This document shows positions 25,623-36,004 of a DNA stretch of 64,000 nt, piece after piece (position 1 is the first letter of the stretch; every line of letters begins with the position of its first letter). This DNA comes from Rhizobacter koreensis (GTDB taxonomy: Bacteria > Pseudomonadota > Gammaproteobacteria > Burkholderiales > Burkholderiaceae_C), in NCBI RefSeq assembly GCF_013366375.1, contig NZ_JABWMJ010000008.1, positions 237,544 through 301,543 on the forward strand, given 5' to 3'. The position numbers and the translations under genes were made by a program. Under the pieces are notes generated by a model that had not been told where the DNA came from, did not search any database, and was given only the letters and a program-made list of their open reading frames with translations.

Positions 25623-27922
25623 TTGCGCAAGAACTAGAGGTCAGTCTGCACATGGCGTTCGTGGAAGCACGCCAGCAGCGCCATGAATTCATCACCGTCG
25701 AGCACCTGCTGATGGCGCTGCTCGACAATCCTTCCGCTTCCGAGGTGCTGCGGGCGTGCTCGGCGAACGTCGACGACCTTCGCAAGAGCCTGCTCGGCTT
25801 CATCAAGGAAAACACGCCCACGGTGGGCGGCGCCGACGAGGTCGACACGCAGCCGACGCTGGGTTTCCAGCGCGTGATCCAGCGCGCGATCATGCACGTG
25901 CAGTCCACCGGCAGCGGCAAGAAGGAAGTCACCGGCGCCAACGTGCTGGTCGCGATCTTCGGCGAGAAGGATTCGCATGCCGTCTACTACCTGCACCAGC
26001 AGGGCGTGACGCGTCTCGACGTGGTCAACTTCATCGCCCACGGCATCAAGAAGAGCGATGCCCCGGAGCCCGCCAAGCCCGGCGAGAGCCCGGCGTCGAG
26101 CGACGGCGACAAGGAAGAAGGCGACGGCAAGGGATCGCCGCTCGACCAGTTCACGCAAAACCTCAACCAGATGGCGCGCGACGGCAAGATCGATCCGCTG
26201 ATCGGTCGCGAGCACGAGGTCGAGCGCGTGATCCAGGTGCTGTGCCGCCGGCGCAAGAACAACCCGCTGCTGGTCGGCGAGGCCGGGGTCGGCAAGACCG
26301 CCATCGCCGAGGGTCTGGCGTGGCGCATCACGCAGGGCGACGTGCCCGAGGTCCTGGCGAACTCGGTGGTCTATTCGCTCGACATGGGCGCGCTGCTCGC
26401 CGGCACGAAGTACCGCGGTGACTTCGAGCAGCGCCTCAAGGGCGTGCTGAAGGCGCTCCGCGACCAGCCGGACGCGATCCTCTTCATCGACGAGATCCAC
26501 ACGCTGATCGGCGCCGGCGCCGCTTCGGGCGGCACGCTCGACGCGAGCAACCTGCTCAAGCCCGCGCTCAGCTCGGGCCAGATCAAGTGCATCGGCGCCA
26601 CCACGTTCAGCGAGTACCGCGGCATCTTCGAGAAGGACGCGGCGCTGTCGCGGCGTTTCCAGAAGGTCGACGTGATCGAGCCATCGGTCGAGCAGACCGT
26701 CGAGATCCTCAAGGGGCTCAAGACCCGCTTCGAGGAGCACCACAGCGTCAAGTACGCCACGGGGGCGCTGCAGGCGGCGGCCGAGCTGTCGGCCAAGTAC
26801 ATCAACGACCGTCATCTGCCCGACAAGGCGATCGACGTGATTGACGAGGCCGGCGCGGCGCAGCGGATCCTGCCCAAGAACAAGCAGAAGAAGACCATCA
26901 CGCGCTCCGAGGTGGAAGAGATCGTCGCGAAGATCGCGCGCATTCCGCCCGCCAGCGTGTCGACCGACGACCGCTCGAAGCTGCGCACGCTCGACCGCGA
27001 CCTCAACAGCGTGGTGTTCGGCCAGGAGCCGGCGATCGAGGCGCTCGCCGCCGCGATCAAGATGGCGCGCTCGGGTCTGGGCCGTCCCGACAAGCCGATC
27101 GGCTCGTTCCTGTTCTCGGGTCCGACCGGGGTCGGCAAGACCGAAGTCGCCAAGCAGCTTGCATACATCCTCGGCATCGAGCTGATCCGCTTCGACATGT
27201 CGGAGTACATGGAGCGCCATGCGGTCAGCCGTCTGATCGGTGCGCCGCCGGGCTACGTCGGCTTCGACCAGGGCGGCCTCCTGACCGAGGCGGTCTCGAA
27301 GAAGCCGCACGCGGTGCTGCTGCTCGACGAGATCGAGAAGGCGCACCCGGACGTCTTCAACGTGCTGCTGCAGGTCATGGACCACGGCACGCTGACCGAC
27401 AACAACGGGCGCAAGGCCGACTTCCGCAGCGTGATCATCGTCATGACCACGAATGCGGGCGCCGAGGCGATGAGCAAGTCGACGATCGGCTTCACGAACT
27501 CGCGCGAGCAGGGCGACGAGATGGCCGACATCAAGCGTCTGTTCACGCCGGAGTTCCGCAACCGTCTCGACGCGATCGTGAGCTTCAAGGCGCTCGACGA
27601 GGAGATCATCCTGCGCGTGGTCGACAAGTTCCTGCTGCAGCTCGAGAGCCAGCTCGGCGAGAAGAAGGTCGAGGTCACGTTCACCGATGGCCTGCGCAAG
27701 CAGCTCGCCAAGAAGGGGTTCGATCCGCTGATGGGCGCGCGGCCGATGCAGCGCCTGATCCAGGACACGATCCGTCGTGCCTTGGCCGACGAGCTCCTGT
27801 TCGGGCGGCTCGTCGAGGGCGGTCGCCTCACGGTCGACGTCGACGAGGACGGCAAGCCGTCGCTCGACATCACGCCGGCCAAGAAGAGCGACAAGCCGAA
27901 GGCCGAGCCCGCGACCGCCTGA
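25619..27922 (+). CDS. clpA: ATP-dependent Clp protease ATP-binding subunit ClpA
   Basis: 767 residues from ATG 25619. Clp N-domain at 1-140, then two AAA modules with Walker A motifs GEAGVGKT (220-227) and GPTGVGKT (501-508). It unfolds proteins for ClpP, with ClpS as adaptor. Full length and without irregularities. A 767-codon antisense frame across it is a GC-bias artefact. Confidence 0.97.
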   Translation: MIAQELEVSLHMAFVEARQQRHEFITVEHLLMALLDNPSASEVLRACSANVDDLRKSLLGFIKENTPTVGGADEVDTQPTLGFQRVIQRAIMHVQSTGSGKKEVTGANVLVAIFGEKDSHAVYYLHQQGVTRLDVVNFIAHGIKKSDAPEPAKPGESPASSDGDKEEGDGKGSPLDQFTQNLNQMARDGKIDPLIGREHEVERVIQVLCRRRKNNPLLVGEAGVGKTAIAEGLAWRITQGDVPEVLANSVVYSLDMGALLAGTKYRGDFEQRLKGVLKALRDQPDAILFIDEIHTLIGAGAASGGTLDASNLLKPALSSGQIKCIGATTFSEYRGIFEKDAALSRRFQKVDVIEPSVEQTVEILKGLKTRFEEHHSVKYATGALQAAAELSAKYINDRHLPDKAIDVIDEAGAAQRILPKNKQKKTITRSEVEEIVAKIARIPPASVSTDDRSKLRTLDRDLNSVVFGQEPAIEALAAAIKMARSGLGRPDKPIGSFLFSGPTGVGKTEVAKQLAYILGIELIRFDMSEYMERHAVSRLIGAPPGYVGFDQGGLLTEAVSKKPHAVLLLDEIEKAHPDVFNVLLQVMDHGTLTDNNGRKADFRSVIIVMTTNAGAEAMSKSTIGFTNSREQGDEMADIKRLFTPEFRNRLDAIVSFKALDEEIILRVVDKFLLQLESQLGEKKVEVTFTDGLRKQLAKKGFDPLMGARPMQRLIQDTIRRALADELLFGRLVEGGRLTVDVDEDGKPSLDITPAKKSDKPKAEPATA

Positions 27923-27942
27923 CGCGGCACGGGACACGAGAG

Positions 27943-27971
27943 AAAGGGGGGCTTCGGCTCCCCCTTTTTTT
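27943..27971 (+). terminator. Terminator of clpSA
   Basis: AAAGGGGG, then a GC-TTCG-GC tetraloop, then CCCCCTTT, continuing to seven T. It lies 20 bp after the clpA stop. Confidence 0.85.
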
Positions 27972-27996
27972 GTCGTGCGGCGTGGCTTCGCAGTGC

Positions 27997-28773
27997 TTAA
28001 GCGAGCGTGAGCGCCGGATCCTGCCGGAACACCTCGCGCAGCAAGTTGTAGAGCTTCGGCCGCTCGATCTGCAGCGCGCGCGGCGCGACGAAGAAGGCCT
28101 CGGCCGCGACGGCGAAGAACTCCTCGACCGCTTCCCCGGCATACGGGTCGAGCAGGCTCTCGTCACGGCGGATCAGACCGACGCAGAACGCGTCGTATTC
28201 GTCGACGAGCGCCTGCAGCCAGGCGCCGCGGGCGCCGTCGCGGCGATGCTCGTGCGCACCTTCGGTAAGGCCGCCGTGCATGTCGAGCACGTGGGCGAAC
28301 TCGTGCACCACCACGTTGTAGGCCTCGGCCGAGGTCGTGCCGGCATCGGCGACGTCGCTCCAGGCGAGCATGACGGGCCCGCCGTGCATCGCCTCGCCGC
28401 TCAGCTCCTCGTCGTATTCGTGCACGACGCCGATGTCGTCGGCGTGCTCGCGACGCGCCAGCACCGGGTCGGCATGGACGACGATGCCGACAAAGCCGTC
28501 GTAGCGTTGCAGGCCGAGCTCGAGCACCGGCAGGCACGCCTGCGCGGAGATCGCGACGGCCATCGCGTCGGTCACGACGAGTCCGCCGGCGCCGCTGAAC
28601 TCCTTGGCGGCCAGGAAGAGCGTCGCGAGCTCGCGCAGGCGCGCGCGCTCGTCGGCGCGCCGGCCGGCCAGGAACGGGTACTGCTCGAGCGTCGCCTGCC
28701 AGAGCGCGTCGGGAATGGCGCGGGTCGCGAGGATGCGCTTGCGGCGCCACTGGCGCCACCAGCCGAGGCTCAA
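27997..28773 (-). CDS. mtfA: Zinc-dependent peptidase MtfA
   Basis: 258 residues. The gluzincin motif HEFAH (157-161) with the downstream DMHGG is typical of MtfA, which in E. coli binds the repressor Mlc and has aminopeptidase activity. It is convergent with clpA. The start overlaps the stop of lpxH (ATGA), so both are in one transcript. Confidence 0.88.
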   Translation of the reverse strand: MSLGWWRQWRRKRILATRAIPDALWQATLEQYPFLAGRRADERARLRELATLFLAAKEFSGAGGLVVTDAMAVAISAQACLPVLELGLQRYDGFVGIVVHADPVLARREHADDIGVVHEYDEELSGEAMHGGPVMLAWSDVADAGTTSAEAYNVVVHEFAHVLDMHGGLTEGAHEHRRDGARGAWLQALVDEYDAFCVGLIRRDESLLDPYAGEAVEEFFAVAAEAFFVAPRALQIERPKLYNLLREVFRQDPALTLA

Positions 28774-29549
28774 GATGCCGCGAGGTCGCCGCGCGCCGGC
28801 GCCATGCGCAGCAGACCCGAGGCCTGCCAGCGCAGCACCTCGGCGCGGGGCCTGGACGCGTGGTCGAGCTCCCAGTCCGTGAGCACGTGACGCGTGAGCC
28901 CGGGCGCGAGCTCGCTGCTGCCGGGACGGTGCGTATGGCCGTGGATCAGCGTCGCGACGCCCGCGTCACGCATCAGCGTGACCGTCGCGGCTACGTCGAG
29001 GTCCACGAACGGCTGCTCGTCGGTCTCGACGCGACGCTGCTCGCTCGCATGGCGCGTCGCCCGTCCGATCGCCAGACGCTCGGCGAGCGGGCGCTCGAGG
29101 AATGCTTGCTGCTGCGCCGGGTCGCGCACCAGCGCGCGAAAGCGCTGGTAGTCGTGGTCGTCGAGGCAGAGCGCATCGCCGTGGGTGACGAGGAGGGCGG
29201 CGTCGAAGGCCACCATGCGGGTCGGATCGGCGAGTTCGACCATCCCGCTCGCCGACAGCATGTCCGGGCCGACCAGGAAGTCGCGGTTGCCGGCCATGAA
29301 GCCGACCACGCGCTGCCGCGCGGCGGCGCGCAGCACGTCGACGCACGCGGCCTCGAAAGGTGCCTCGCGCATGTCGTCGCCGACCCACGCCTCGAACAGG
29401 TCGCCGAGGATGAACACCGCGTCCGCATCGGTGTGCCGCATGTGGTCGGACCACGCGTCGAACGTGCGTGGCGTATCGGACGAGAGGTGCAGGTCGCTGA
29501 TGAAGTCGACCGCGTGCCAGTCGGCGGGGGCGACGAACTCGGCGATCAT
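28770..29549 (-). CDS. lpxH: UDP-2,3-diacylglucosamine diphosphatase LpxH
   Basis: 259 residues from ATG 29549. Calcineurin-type metallophosphoesterase motifs: D19-L-H21 (SDLHL), GDLFE (D50), GNRD (87-90), THGD and HGHTHRP. It hydrolyses UDP-2,3-diacylglucosamine to lipid X in lipid A synthesis at the inner membrane. The longer frame to 29645 overlaps the ppiB end and lacks homology. Confidence 0.93.
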   Translation of the reverse strand: MIAEFVAPADWHAVDFISDLHLSSDTPRTFDAWSDHMRHTDADAVFILGDLFEAWVGDDMREAPFEAACVDVLRAAARQRVVGFMAGNRDFLVGPDMLSASGMVELADPTRMVAFDAALLVTHGDALCLDDHDYQRFRALVRDPAQQQAFLERPLAERLAIGRATRHASEQRRVETDEQPFVDLDVAATVTLMRDAGVATLIHGHTHRPGSSELAPGLTRHVLTDWELDHASRPRAEVLRWQASGLLRMAPARGDLAAS

Positions 29550-29592
29550 GCGCGACGCCCGCGGCCGGTGTGCTGCAGCCGCGACGCCGCGG

Positions 29593-30096
29593 TCAGGAGA
29601 CGACGCGCGCGCTGGTGATGACGACGTCCTCGACCGGCACGTCACCGTGGCCGCCGCGGCTGCCGGTCTTCACCTGCTGGATCTCGTCGACCACCTCGGC
29701 GCCTTCCACGACCTTGCCGAACACCGCGTAGCCCCAGCCCGACGGCGTCGGCGACTTGTGGTTCAGGAAGGCGTTGTCGGCCGAGTTGATGAAGAACTGC
29801 GCGCTCGCCGAATGCGGGTCGGACGTGCGCGCCATCGCGACCGTGTAGCGATCGTTCTTGAGGCCGTTGTTGGCCTCGTTGTTGATCGTGCCGCGCGTCG
29901 CCTTCTGCTTCATGCCCGCCTCGAAGCCGCCGCCCTGGATCATGAAGTCCTTGATGACGCGGTGGAAGACAGTACCGTCGTAGTGGCCGCTCTCGACGTT
30001 GGCGATGAAGTTGCGCGTGGTCTCGGGCGCCTTCTCCTCGTCGAGCTCGATCCGGATGGTGCCCTTGTTGGTCTGCAGTTCGACTTGCTTGCCCAT
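29593..30096 (-). CDS. ppiB: Peptidyl-prolyl cis-trans isomerase B (cytoplasmic cyclophilin)
   Basis: 167 residues without signal peptide. Cyclophilin motifs [27 protein letters not shown] and [11 protein letters not shown] are present. It isomerises Xaa-Pro bonds in the cytoplasm. A secreted paralogue lies directly upstream with only a base between stop and start. Confidence 0.95.
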   Translation of the reverse strand: MGKQVELQTNKGTIRIELDEEKAPETTRNFIANVESGHYDGTVFHRVIKDFMIQGGGFEAGMKQKATRGTINNEANNGLKNDRYTVAMARTSDPHSASAQFFINSADNAFLNHKSPTPSGWGYAVFGKVVEGAEVVDEIQQVKTGSRGGHGDVPVEDVVITSARVVS

Positions 30097-30097
30097 G

Positions 30098-30655
30098 TCA
30101 CTTCTCCACGGTGGCTGATTTGATGATCATCGGGGTGAGCGGCACGTCGCCCGGGCCGGTGGGGGTGGCGCGGATCTTGTCCACCACGTCCATGCCCGAG
30201 ACGACCTTGCCGAACACGGCGTAGCCGTTGCCGTCCGGCGACTGCTCGGCGTTCAGGAAGGCGTTGTCCTTCACGTTGATGAAGAACTGCGCGGTCGCCG
30301 AGTTGGGGTCGCGGGTGCGCGCCATCGCGACGCTGCCGCGCACATTGGTCAGACCGTTGCGCGCCTCGAGCGCGATCGGCGCGCGGGTCGGCTTCTGACG
30401 CAGGTCGGGCGTCATGCCGCCGCCCTGGATCATGAAGTTTTCGATGACGCGGTGAAACACCGTGCCGTCGTAGTGACCGGACTTCACGTAGCCGAGGAAG
30501 TTCTCGACCGTCTTGGGCGCCTTCTGCGCGTCGAGCTCGATCACGATGTCGCCCGCCGTCGTGGCCAGCTTGACCTTCTGCGCGAGCGCCGGCGACGCGA
30601 TCGCCGCACCGGCGAGCGCGCATGCCGCGGCCACCCACTTGAAACCACGTGTCAT
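30098..30655 (-). CDS. ppiA: Peptidyl-prolyl cis-trans isomerase A (periplasmic cyclophilin)
   Basis: 185 residues from ATG 30655. The signal peptide [20 protein letters not shown] ends at SPALAQ. The cyclophilin domain has [15 protein letters not shown] and [11 protein letters not shown]. It folds periplasmic proteins. It is in tandem with ppiB, as in many Burkholderiales, and the two are clearly paralogous. Confidence 0.94.
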   Translation of the reverse strand: MTRGFKWVAAACALAGAAIASPALAQKVKLATTAGDIVIELDAQKAPKTVENFLGYVKSGHYDGTVFHRVIENFMIQGGGMTPDLRQKPTRAPIALEARNGLTNVRGSVAMARTRDPNSATAQFFINVKDNAFLNAEQSPDGNGYAVFGKVVSGMDVVDKIRATPTGPGDVPLTPMIIKSATVEK

Positions 30656-30690
30656 CGATGAAACTCCTGTTCGTCTGGTTCGTTGATGGT

Positions 30691-31224
30691 TCAGCCCGGC
30701 GCGCGCGGCGCAGGCGGGCTCGCCGGCTTCGCGAGCTGCCGCACCAGCGCGAGCTTGGGCGGCACGCCGGTGTTGCGCGGCTCGAGGCGCAGCGCCTCGG
30801 CGTACGCCTGGGCCGCGAGCATGGCGTAGACGTCGCCGAGGTTCTCGCGCGCCGCCGCATAGCCCGGGTTCACACGCAGGGCTTCTTCCAGCGCGGCGCG
30901 GGCGCGCGCATAGTCGCCGCCCGCCGCGTAGAGCGAGGCCAGGTTGTTGTACGGCTCGGCGAGCTCGGGATAGTCTTCGTTGAGGCCCTGCAGCAGCGCG
31001 ATCGCCTCCGGCGAACGGCCCAGGTCGGCCAGCACGTTGGCCTTGGCGAAGCGCAGCCGCGCATCCTTCGGGTTCTGGGCGAGCAGGCGGTCGGCGAGCG
31101 TGAGCGCAGCGTCGGGGTGACCGGCCCGGTTCAAGCGGTTGACCTCGTCCAGGTCGTTGGCCTGGGCGGCCCCAATGCACGCCGCGAGCAGCACGCAACC
31201 GAGCAGCGACCTCGTTGGCGTCAT
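30691..31224 (-). CDS. Secreted TPR-repeat protein
   Basis: 177 residues. A signal peptide (LLGCVLLAACIGAAQAN) is followed by three to four tetratricopeptide repeats, for example ELAEPYNNLASLYAAGGDYA and NPGYAAARENLGDVYAMLA. TPR proteins mediate protein contacts. In Burkholderiales a protein of this type sits between cysS and the cyclophilin genes, which supports the core-genome assignment. Confidence 0.8.
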   Translation of the reverse strand: MTPTRSLLGCVLLAACIGAAQANDLDEVNRLNRAGHPDAALTLADRLLAQNPKDARLRFAKANVLADLGRSPEAIALLQGLNEDYPELAEPYNNLASLYAAGGDYARARAALEEALRVNPGYAAARENLGDVYAMLAAQAYAEALRLEPRNTGVPPKLALVRQLAKPASPPAPRAPG

Positions 31225-31433
31225 GGGCGATACACGGGCTGCAAGGCGGGTTCGAGGGTGGCGCGGCGGCGATGAGCCATCGGCCCGACCGCCCCCGCTA
31301 TACTGATTTCATTGTAGGGCAGGCCCCTCCGGCGACGCGCCGATCGGGTGCCGACGCCCCTGCCGCCGGCAGCCGCCGCGCGCTTCCCCTTGACCCAGTG
31401 CTTGCAGCCTGAATAGATCGCGCCGTTCGGCTC

Positions 31434-32855
31434 ATGACACTTCGCATTCACAACACGCTCACGCGCACCACCGAGCCGTTCACGTCGCTGCGGCCGCACG
31501 AGGTGGGCATGTACGTCTGCGGCATCACCGTGTACGACCTCTGCCACATGGGTCATGCACGGTTCCTGATGGCGTTCGACATCGCCGTCCGCTGGCTGAG
31601 GACGCTGGGCTATCGCGTCACCTACGTCCGCAACATCACGGACATCGACGACAAGATCATCAGGCGTGCGCTCGAGCGCGGCATGTCGATCCGGGCGCTG
31701 GCCGACGAGATGACGGCGGCGATGCACGAGGACATCGCCGCGCTCGGCATCGAGCCGCCCACGGTCGAGCCACGCGCCACCGAGCACGTGCCCGCCATGC
31801 TGCAGATGATCGGCACGCTCGAGGCCAAGGGCCTCGCGTACCGCTCGTCGAACGGCGACGTCAACTTCGCGGTGCGCAAGTTCCCCGGCTACGGCAAGCT
31901 TTCGGGCAAGTCGATCGATCAGCTGCGCGCCGGCGAGCGCGTCGCGACGCTCGACGGCAAGGAAGACCCGCTCGACTTCGTGCTCTGGAAGGCCGCCAAG
32001 GACGACGAGCCCGACGACGCCAAGTGGGACAGCCCGTTCGGTCGCGGCCGGCCGGGCTGGCACATCGAGTGCTCGGCCATGTGCAAGGCGCTGCTCGGCG
32101 ATCACTTCGACATCCACGGCGGCGGCCAGGACCTGCAGTTCCCGCATCACGAGAACGAGATCGCACAGAGCGAGGGCGCGAGCGGCACCCGCTTCGCCAA
32201 CGTGTGGATGCACAACGGTCTGCTCAATCTGGGCGACGAGAAGATGTCGAAGTCGCTCGGCAACTTCTTCACCATTCGGGACGTCCTGCGCCACTGCGAC
32301 GGCGAGACGCTGCGCTTCTTCCTGCTGCGCACGCACTACCGCAGCCCGTTCAACTTCAGCGCCGCCAACATCGACGATGCGCGGCACGCGCTGCGCCGCC
32401 TCTACACCGCGCTCGATGGCGCGGCCGACCTGCCCGACCCCGGCGGCGCTGCAGCGGGGCAGGGCATCGACTGGAGCGAGCCGCGGGCCGCCGAGTTCCG
32501 GGCGGCGATGAACGACGACTTCAACACGCCGCAGGCGCTCGCGGTGCTGTTCGAGCTCGCGGGCGAGCTGAACCGCGAGCCTTCGGTCGCGACGGCGCAG
32601 CTGCTGCGCGGACTCGGTGCGACGCTCGGCGTGCTGCAGCAGGTTCCACGCGCGTACCTGCAGACCGCGACGTCGTCGCAGGCGGCCGCTGAAGCCGCCC
32701 TCGACGAGCAGGCGATCGCCGAACGCATCGAGGCGCGTGCCGCGGCCAAGCGCGAGCGTGACTTCACGCGTGCCGATGCGATTCGCGCCGAGCTCGCCGC
32801 GCAGGGCATCGTCCTCCAGGATTCGCCACGTGGCACCACGTGGATGCGCGCATGA
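31434..32855 (+). CDS. cysS: Cysteinyl-tRNA synthetase
   Basis: 473 residues. Class I signatures: HMGH (38-41, variant of HIGH) and KMSKS (270-274); zinc ligands include C29 and the motif HIECSAMC. It charges tRNA-Cys with cysteine. A TATACT hexamer lies at 31299, about 130 bp upstream. It overlaps the next gene by ATGA. Confidence 0.97.
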   Translation: MTLRIHNTLTRTTEPFTSLRPHEVGMYVCGITVYDLCHMGHARFLMAFDIAVRWLRTLGYRVTYVRNITDIDDKIIRRALERGMSIRALADEMTAAMHEDIAALGIEPPTVEPRATEHVPAMLQMIGTLEAKGLAYRSSNGDVNFAVRKFPGYGKLSGKSIDQLRAGERVATLDGKEDPLDFVLWKAAKDDEPDDAKWDSPFGRGRPGWHIECSAMCKALLGDHFDIHGGGQDLQFPHHENEIAQSEGASGTRFANVWMHNGLLNLGDEKMSKSLGNFFTIRDVLRHCDGETLRFFLLRTHYRSPFNFSAANIDDARHALRRLYTALDGAADLPDPGGAAAGQGIDWSEPRAAEFRAAMNDDFNTPQALAVLFELAGELNREPSVATAQLLRGLGATLGVLQQVPRAYLQTATSSQAAAEAALDEQAIAERIEARAAAKRERDFTRADAIRAELAAQGIVLQDSPRGTTWMRA

Positions 32856-33511
32856 CCGACAGCGACCTCGGCGGCGTACCGCAGAGCGCGCCCTATTGGG
32901 ACGACGCCTGCAAGCACCTCGCCAAGCGCGACCGCGTCATGCGCAAGCTGATCCCGAAGTTCGGGCAAGGGCGCCTGCAGAGCCGCGGCGATGCCTTCAC
33001 GACGCTCGCCCGTTCGATCGTGGGCCAGCAGATCTCGGTAAAGGCCGCGCAGTCGGTGTGGGACCGCTTTCTTGCGCTCACCACCAACGGATCGTCGCGC
33101 CTGATGCCGGCCGACGTGCTGGCGCTCGACGCGCCGCAGATCCGTGCTGCGGGCCTGTCGGCGCGCAAGGTCGAGTACCTGTGCGACCTCGCGCAGCATT
33201 TCCAGTCCGGCGCCGTGCACGTCGGCCAGTGGCAGGAGATGGACGACGAGGCCATCATCGAGGAACTCGTGGCGATTCGCGGCATCGGGCGCTGGACCGC
33301 CGAGATGTTCCTGATCTTCCACCTGATGCGGCCGAACGTGCTGCCGCTCGACGACGTCGGGCTGATCAAGGGAATCAGCCTCAACTACTTCAGTGGCGAG
33401 CCGGTGTCCCGCGCCGAGGCCCGCGAGGTCGGCGACGCCTGGTCGCCGTTCCGCTCGGTCGCGACCTGGTACATCTGGCGCAGCCTCGACCCTCTGCCGG
33501 TCGACTACTGA
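32852..33511 (+). CDS. alkA: DNA-3-methyladenine glycosylase II
   Basis: 219 residues from ATG 32852, overlapping the cysS stop. The HhH-GPD fold is shown by [20 protein letters not shown] followed by the catalytic Asp region [10 protein letters not shown]. It removes alkylated bases in base excision repair. The cysS-alkA-accA order is typical of Burkholderiales. Confidence 0.92.
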   Translation: MTDSDLGGVPQSAPYWDDACKHLAKRDRVMRKLIPKFGQGRLQSRGDAFTTLARSIVGQQISVKAAQSVWDRFLALTTNGSSRLMPADVLALDAPQIRAAGLSARKVEYLCDLAQHFQSGAVHVGQWQEMDDEAIIEELVAIRGIGRWTAEMFLIFHLMRPNVLPLDDVGLIKGISLNYFSGEPVSRAEAREVGDAWSPFRSVATWYIWRSLDPLPVDY

Positions 33512-33561
33512 CGAGCCGCGTCCCGGCCCAGCTTGCCGGGCGTGTGCCTGACGGAGACACG

Positions 33562-34545
33562 ATGAGCAAACGACACTTCCTCGACTTCGAACAGCCGGTC
33601 GCCGAACTCGAATCGAAGATCGAGGAGCTCCGCTATGTGCAGAACGAGTCCGCGGTCGACATCTCGGACGAGATCGACCGCCTCAGCAAGAAGAGCCTGC
33701 TGCTGACGAAGGACATCTACGCGGGGCTCACGCCCTGGCAGGTGACGCAGATCGCGCGTCATCCGCAGCGGCCCTACACGCTCGACTACGTGAGCGAGAT
33801 CTTCACCGACTTCCAGGAACTGCACGGCGACCGCGCGTTCGCCGACGACCTGTCGATCGTCGGCGGGCTGGCGCGCTTCAACGGGCAGGCCTGCATGGTG
33901 CTCGGCCACCAGAAGGGCCGCGACACCAAGGAGCGGGGCCTGCGCAATTTCGGCATGTCGCGCCCCGAGGGCTACCGCAAGGCGCTGCGCCTGATGAAGC
34001 TGGCCGAGAAGTTCAGCCTGCCGGTGTTCAGCTTCGTCGACACGCCCGGGGCCTATCCGGGCATCGGCGCCGAGGAGCGCGGCCAGTCGGAAGCGATCGG
34101 CCGCAACATCTTCGAGATGGCGCAGCTCGAGGTGCCGATCATCGTCACCATCATCGGCGAGGGCGGCTCGGGCGGCGCGCTCGCCCTCAGCGTCGGCGAC
34201 CAGGTGCTGATGCTGCAGTACTCGATCTACTCGGTGATCTCGCCCGAAGGCTGCGCCTCGATCCTCTGGAAGACCGCCGAGCGCGCGTCGGAGGCTGCCG
34301 AGGCGCTCGGCATCACCGCGCATCGCCTCAAGGCGCTCGGCCTCGTCGACAAGATCGTCAACGAGCCGGTCGGCGGCGCCCACCGCGACATGCCGCAGAT
34401 GGCCGCGTTCCTGAAGCGCGCACTCAACGACGCGCTGCGCCAGGTGAGCGACCTGCCGATCCGCGACCTCATGCAGCGGCGCTACGACCGCCTGCAGTCG
34501 TACGGCCGCTTCAACGACACGACCGAGACCAGCGTGCGGCCGTGA
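33562..34545 (+). CDS. accA: Acetyl-CoA carboxylase carboxyltransferase subunit alpha
   Basis: 327 residues from ATG 33562. It begins with [19 protein letters not shown] and carries [18 protein letters not shown] and [12 protein letters not shown], the carboxyltransferase core and oxyanion-hole glycines. It acts with AccD in the first step of fatty acid synthesis. The frame open from 32617 is antisense-like to alkA and discarded. Confidence 0.97.
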   Translation: MSKRHFLDFEQPVAELESKIEELRYVQNESAVDISDEIDRLSKKSLLLTKDIYAGLTPWQVTQIARHPQRPYTLDYVSEIFTDFQELHGDRAFADDLSIVGGLARFNGQACMVLGHQKGRDTKERGLRNFGMSRPEGYRKALRLMKLAEKFSLPVFSFVDTPGAYPGIGAEERGQSEAIGRNIFEMAQLEVPIIVTIIGEGGSGGALALSVGDQVLMLQYSIYSVISPEGCASILWKTAERASEAAEALGITAHRLKALGLVDKIVNEPVGGAHRDMPQMAAFLKRALNDALRQVSDLPIRDLMQRRYDRLQSYGRFNDTTETSVRP

Positions 34546-34552
34546 CGGTGCG

Positions 34553-35926
34553 GTGACGCGCCCGCGCGTTGCTGTCGCCTACAGCGGCGGGCGCGACTCG
34601 ACGGCGCTGCTCCACGCGACGCTGGTCGCCGCCGTCGTGCACGGCGTCGACGTGGTGGCGCTGCACGTCCACCACGGGCTGAGTCCGCATGCCGACGCGT
34701 GGCTCGCGCACTGCGAGCGGCAATGCGCGCGCTGGGCCGCGACGTGGCCCGGTCTCGTGTTCGCGGCCGAGCGGCTGGCCGGACGCCCGTCCGCCGGCGA
34801 GAGCGTCGAAGCGTGGGCGCGCACCGCGCGCTATGCCGCGCTGCGCCGAATGGCGCTCGCGCACGGAGCGAGCCTCGTCCTGCTCGGCCAGCATCGCCGC
34901 GACCAGGCCGAGACGCTGCTGCTGCAGGCGCTGCGCGGCGGCGGCGCGCGCGGGCTCGCCGGCATGCCGCGCCAAGTCGAGCGGGCGGGCCTCGTCTGGG
35001 CGCGGCCGTGGCTCGACCGCCCGCGCGAAGCGATCGAGCATTACGTCGCGGCGCACGCGCTCGAGCATGTCGACGACGACAGCAACGCCGACCCGCGCTT
35101 CGCGCGCAACCGCCTGCGCCATGCGGTGTGGCCGAAGCTGACCGCCGCCTGGCCGCAGGCCGAAGCGGCGCTGGCGACCTCGGCGCGCTGGAGCGCCGAT
35201 GCGGCGGCGGTGCTCGACGAAGTCGCTGCCGAAGACCTGGTGCGAGTCGGCGATGCCGGTGCGATCGACCTGGCCCGCTGGCGCGATCTTTCGCCGGCGC
35301 GGCGCAGCCTCGCCTTGCGCCACTGGCTCGCCGGGCATGGCGGCGTCGCACCGCCGCAGAGCCTCACGCAGCGGCTGCTCGACGAGCTCGGCACCGATCG
35401 CGCCGCGCGGTGGCCCTGGGGCGACCTGGAACTGCGCAGCTATCGCGGGCGGCTCGTCGTCGCGCGCACCGGTGGGCCGGACGCGTCGGGGCCTGCGAGT
35501 GGCGACGCGTCGCTTGGGGGCAAGGGCACGGATGGGCGACGAAGGGGCGACAGCCGCTTGCCCACGCGACCGGTGGTCACGCTCGCCATCGCGGGTCCGG
35601 GCAGCTACGACGTCCCGATCTGGAACGGCGCGCTTCACGTCGACCGCGTCGACAGCGGCGGCGTCGCTGCGCAGCGTCTCGAGCGTCTCGAGCTCCGCCT
35701 GCGCGAAGGCGGCGAGCGCTTCCAGCTCGGCCCGGGCCGACCCCCGCGCCCGCTGAAGAAGCAATACCAGGCCGTGGCACTGCCCGAGTGGGAGCGCACG
35801 GGGCCGCTCGTCTTCAGCGCCGGCGAGCTCGTCTTCGTGCCCGGGCTCGGACTCGACGCGCGGGCGCTCGCACCACCCGGCGCCCCGCAGTACGCGCTGG
35901 GCTGGGAGCCTCGGGCGCCGATTTAG
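34553..35926 (+). CDS. tilS: tRNA(Ile)-lysidine synthase
   Basis: 457 residues from GTG 34553. The PP-loop SGGRDS (11-16) binds ATP, and GQHRRDQAETLLLQALRGGG is the conserved second motif. The enzyme converts C34 of tRNA-Ile(CAU) to lysidine so that it reads AUA. A glycine-rich insertion near residues 306-335 separates the domains. It starts 7 bp after accA. Confidence 0.95.
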   Translation: MTRPRVAVAYSGGRDSTALLHATLVAAVVHGVDVVALHVHHGLSPHADAWLAHCERQCARWAATWPGLVFAAERLAGRPSAGESVEAWARTARYAALRRMALAHGASLVLLGQHRRDQAETLLLQALRGGGARGLAGMPRQVERAGLVWARPWLDRPREAIEHYVAAHALEHVDDDSNADPRFARNRLRHAVWPKLTAAWPQAEAALATSARWSADAAAVLDEVAAEDLVRVGDAGAIDLARWRDLSPARRSLALRHWLAGHGGVAPPQSLTQRLLDELGTDRAARWPWGDLELRSYRGRLVVARTGGPDASGPASGDASLGGKGTDGRRRGDSRLPTRPVVTLAIAGPGSYDVPIWNGALHVDRVDSGGVAAQRLERLELRLREGGERFQLGPGRPPRPLKKQYQAVALPEWERTGPLVFSAGELVFVPGLGLDARALAPPGAPQYALGWEPRAPI

Positions 35927-36004
35927 AATGCCGGTTGCCCGACGTTCCGGTTTCCGGCCCGCGGGCGTTTTATTTCCACCCTGCAGGATCGGTTCCAAGC
36001 ACCC

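Noticed and set aside
25634..27937. 767-codon minus-strand frame across clpA
   Set aside because: Exact shadow of clpA with no domain-like sequence; a codon-bias artefact.
35927..36004. Lysine riboswitch before lysC
   Set aside because: The gap is only 78 bp, too short for the roughly 170-nt lysine aptamer, and none of its motifs is visible.
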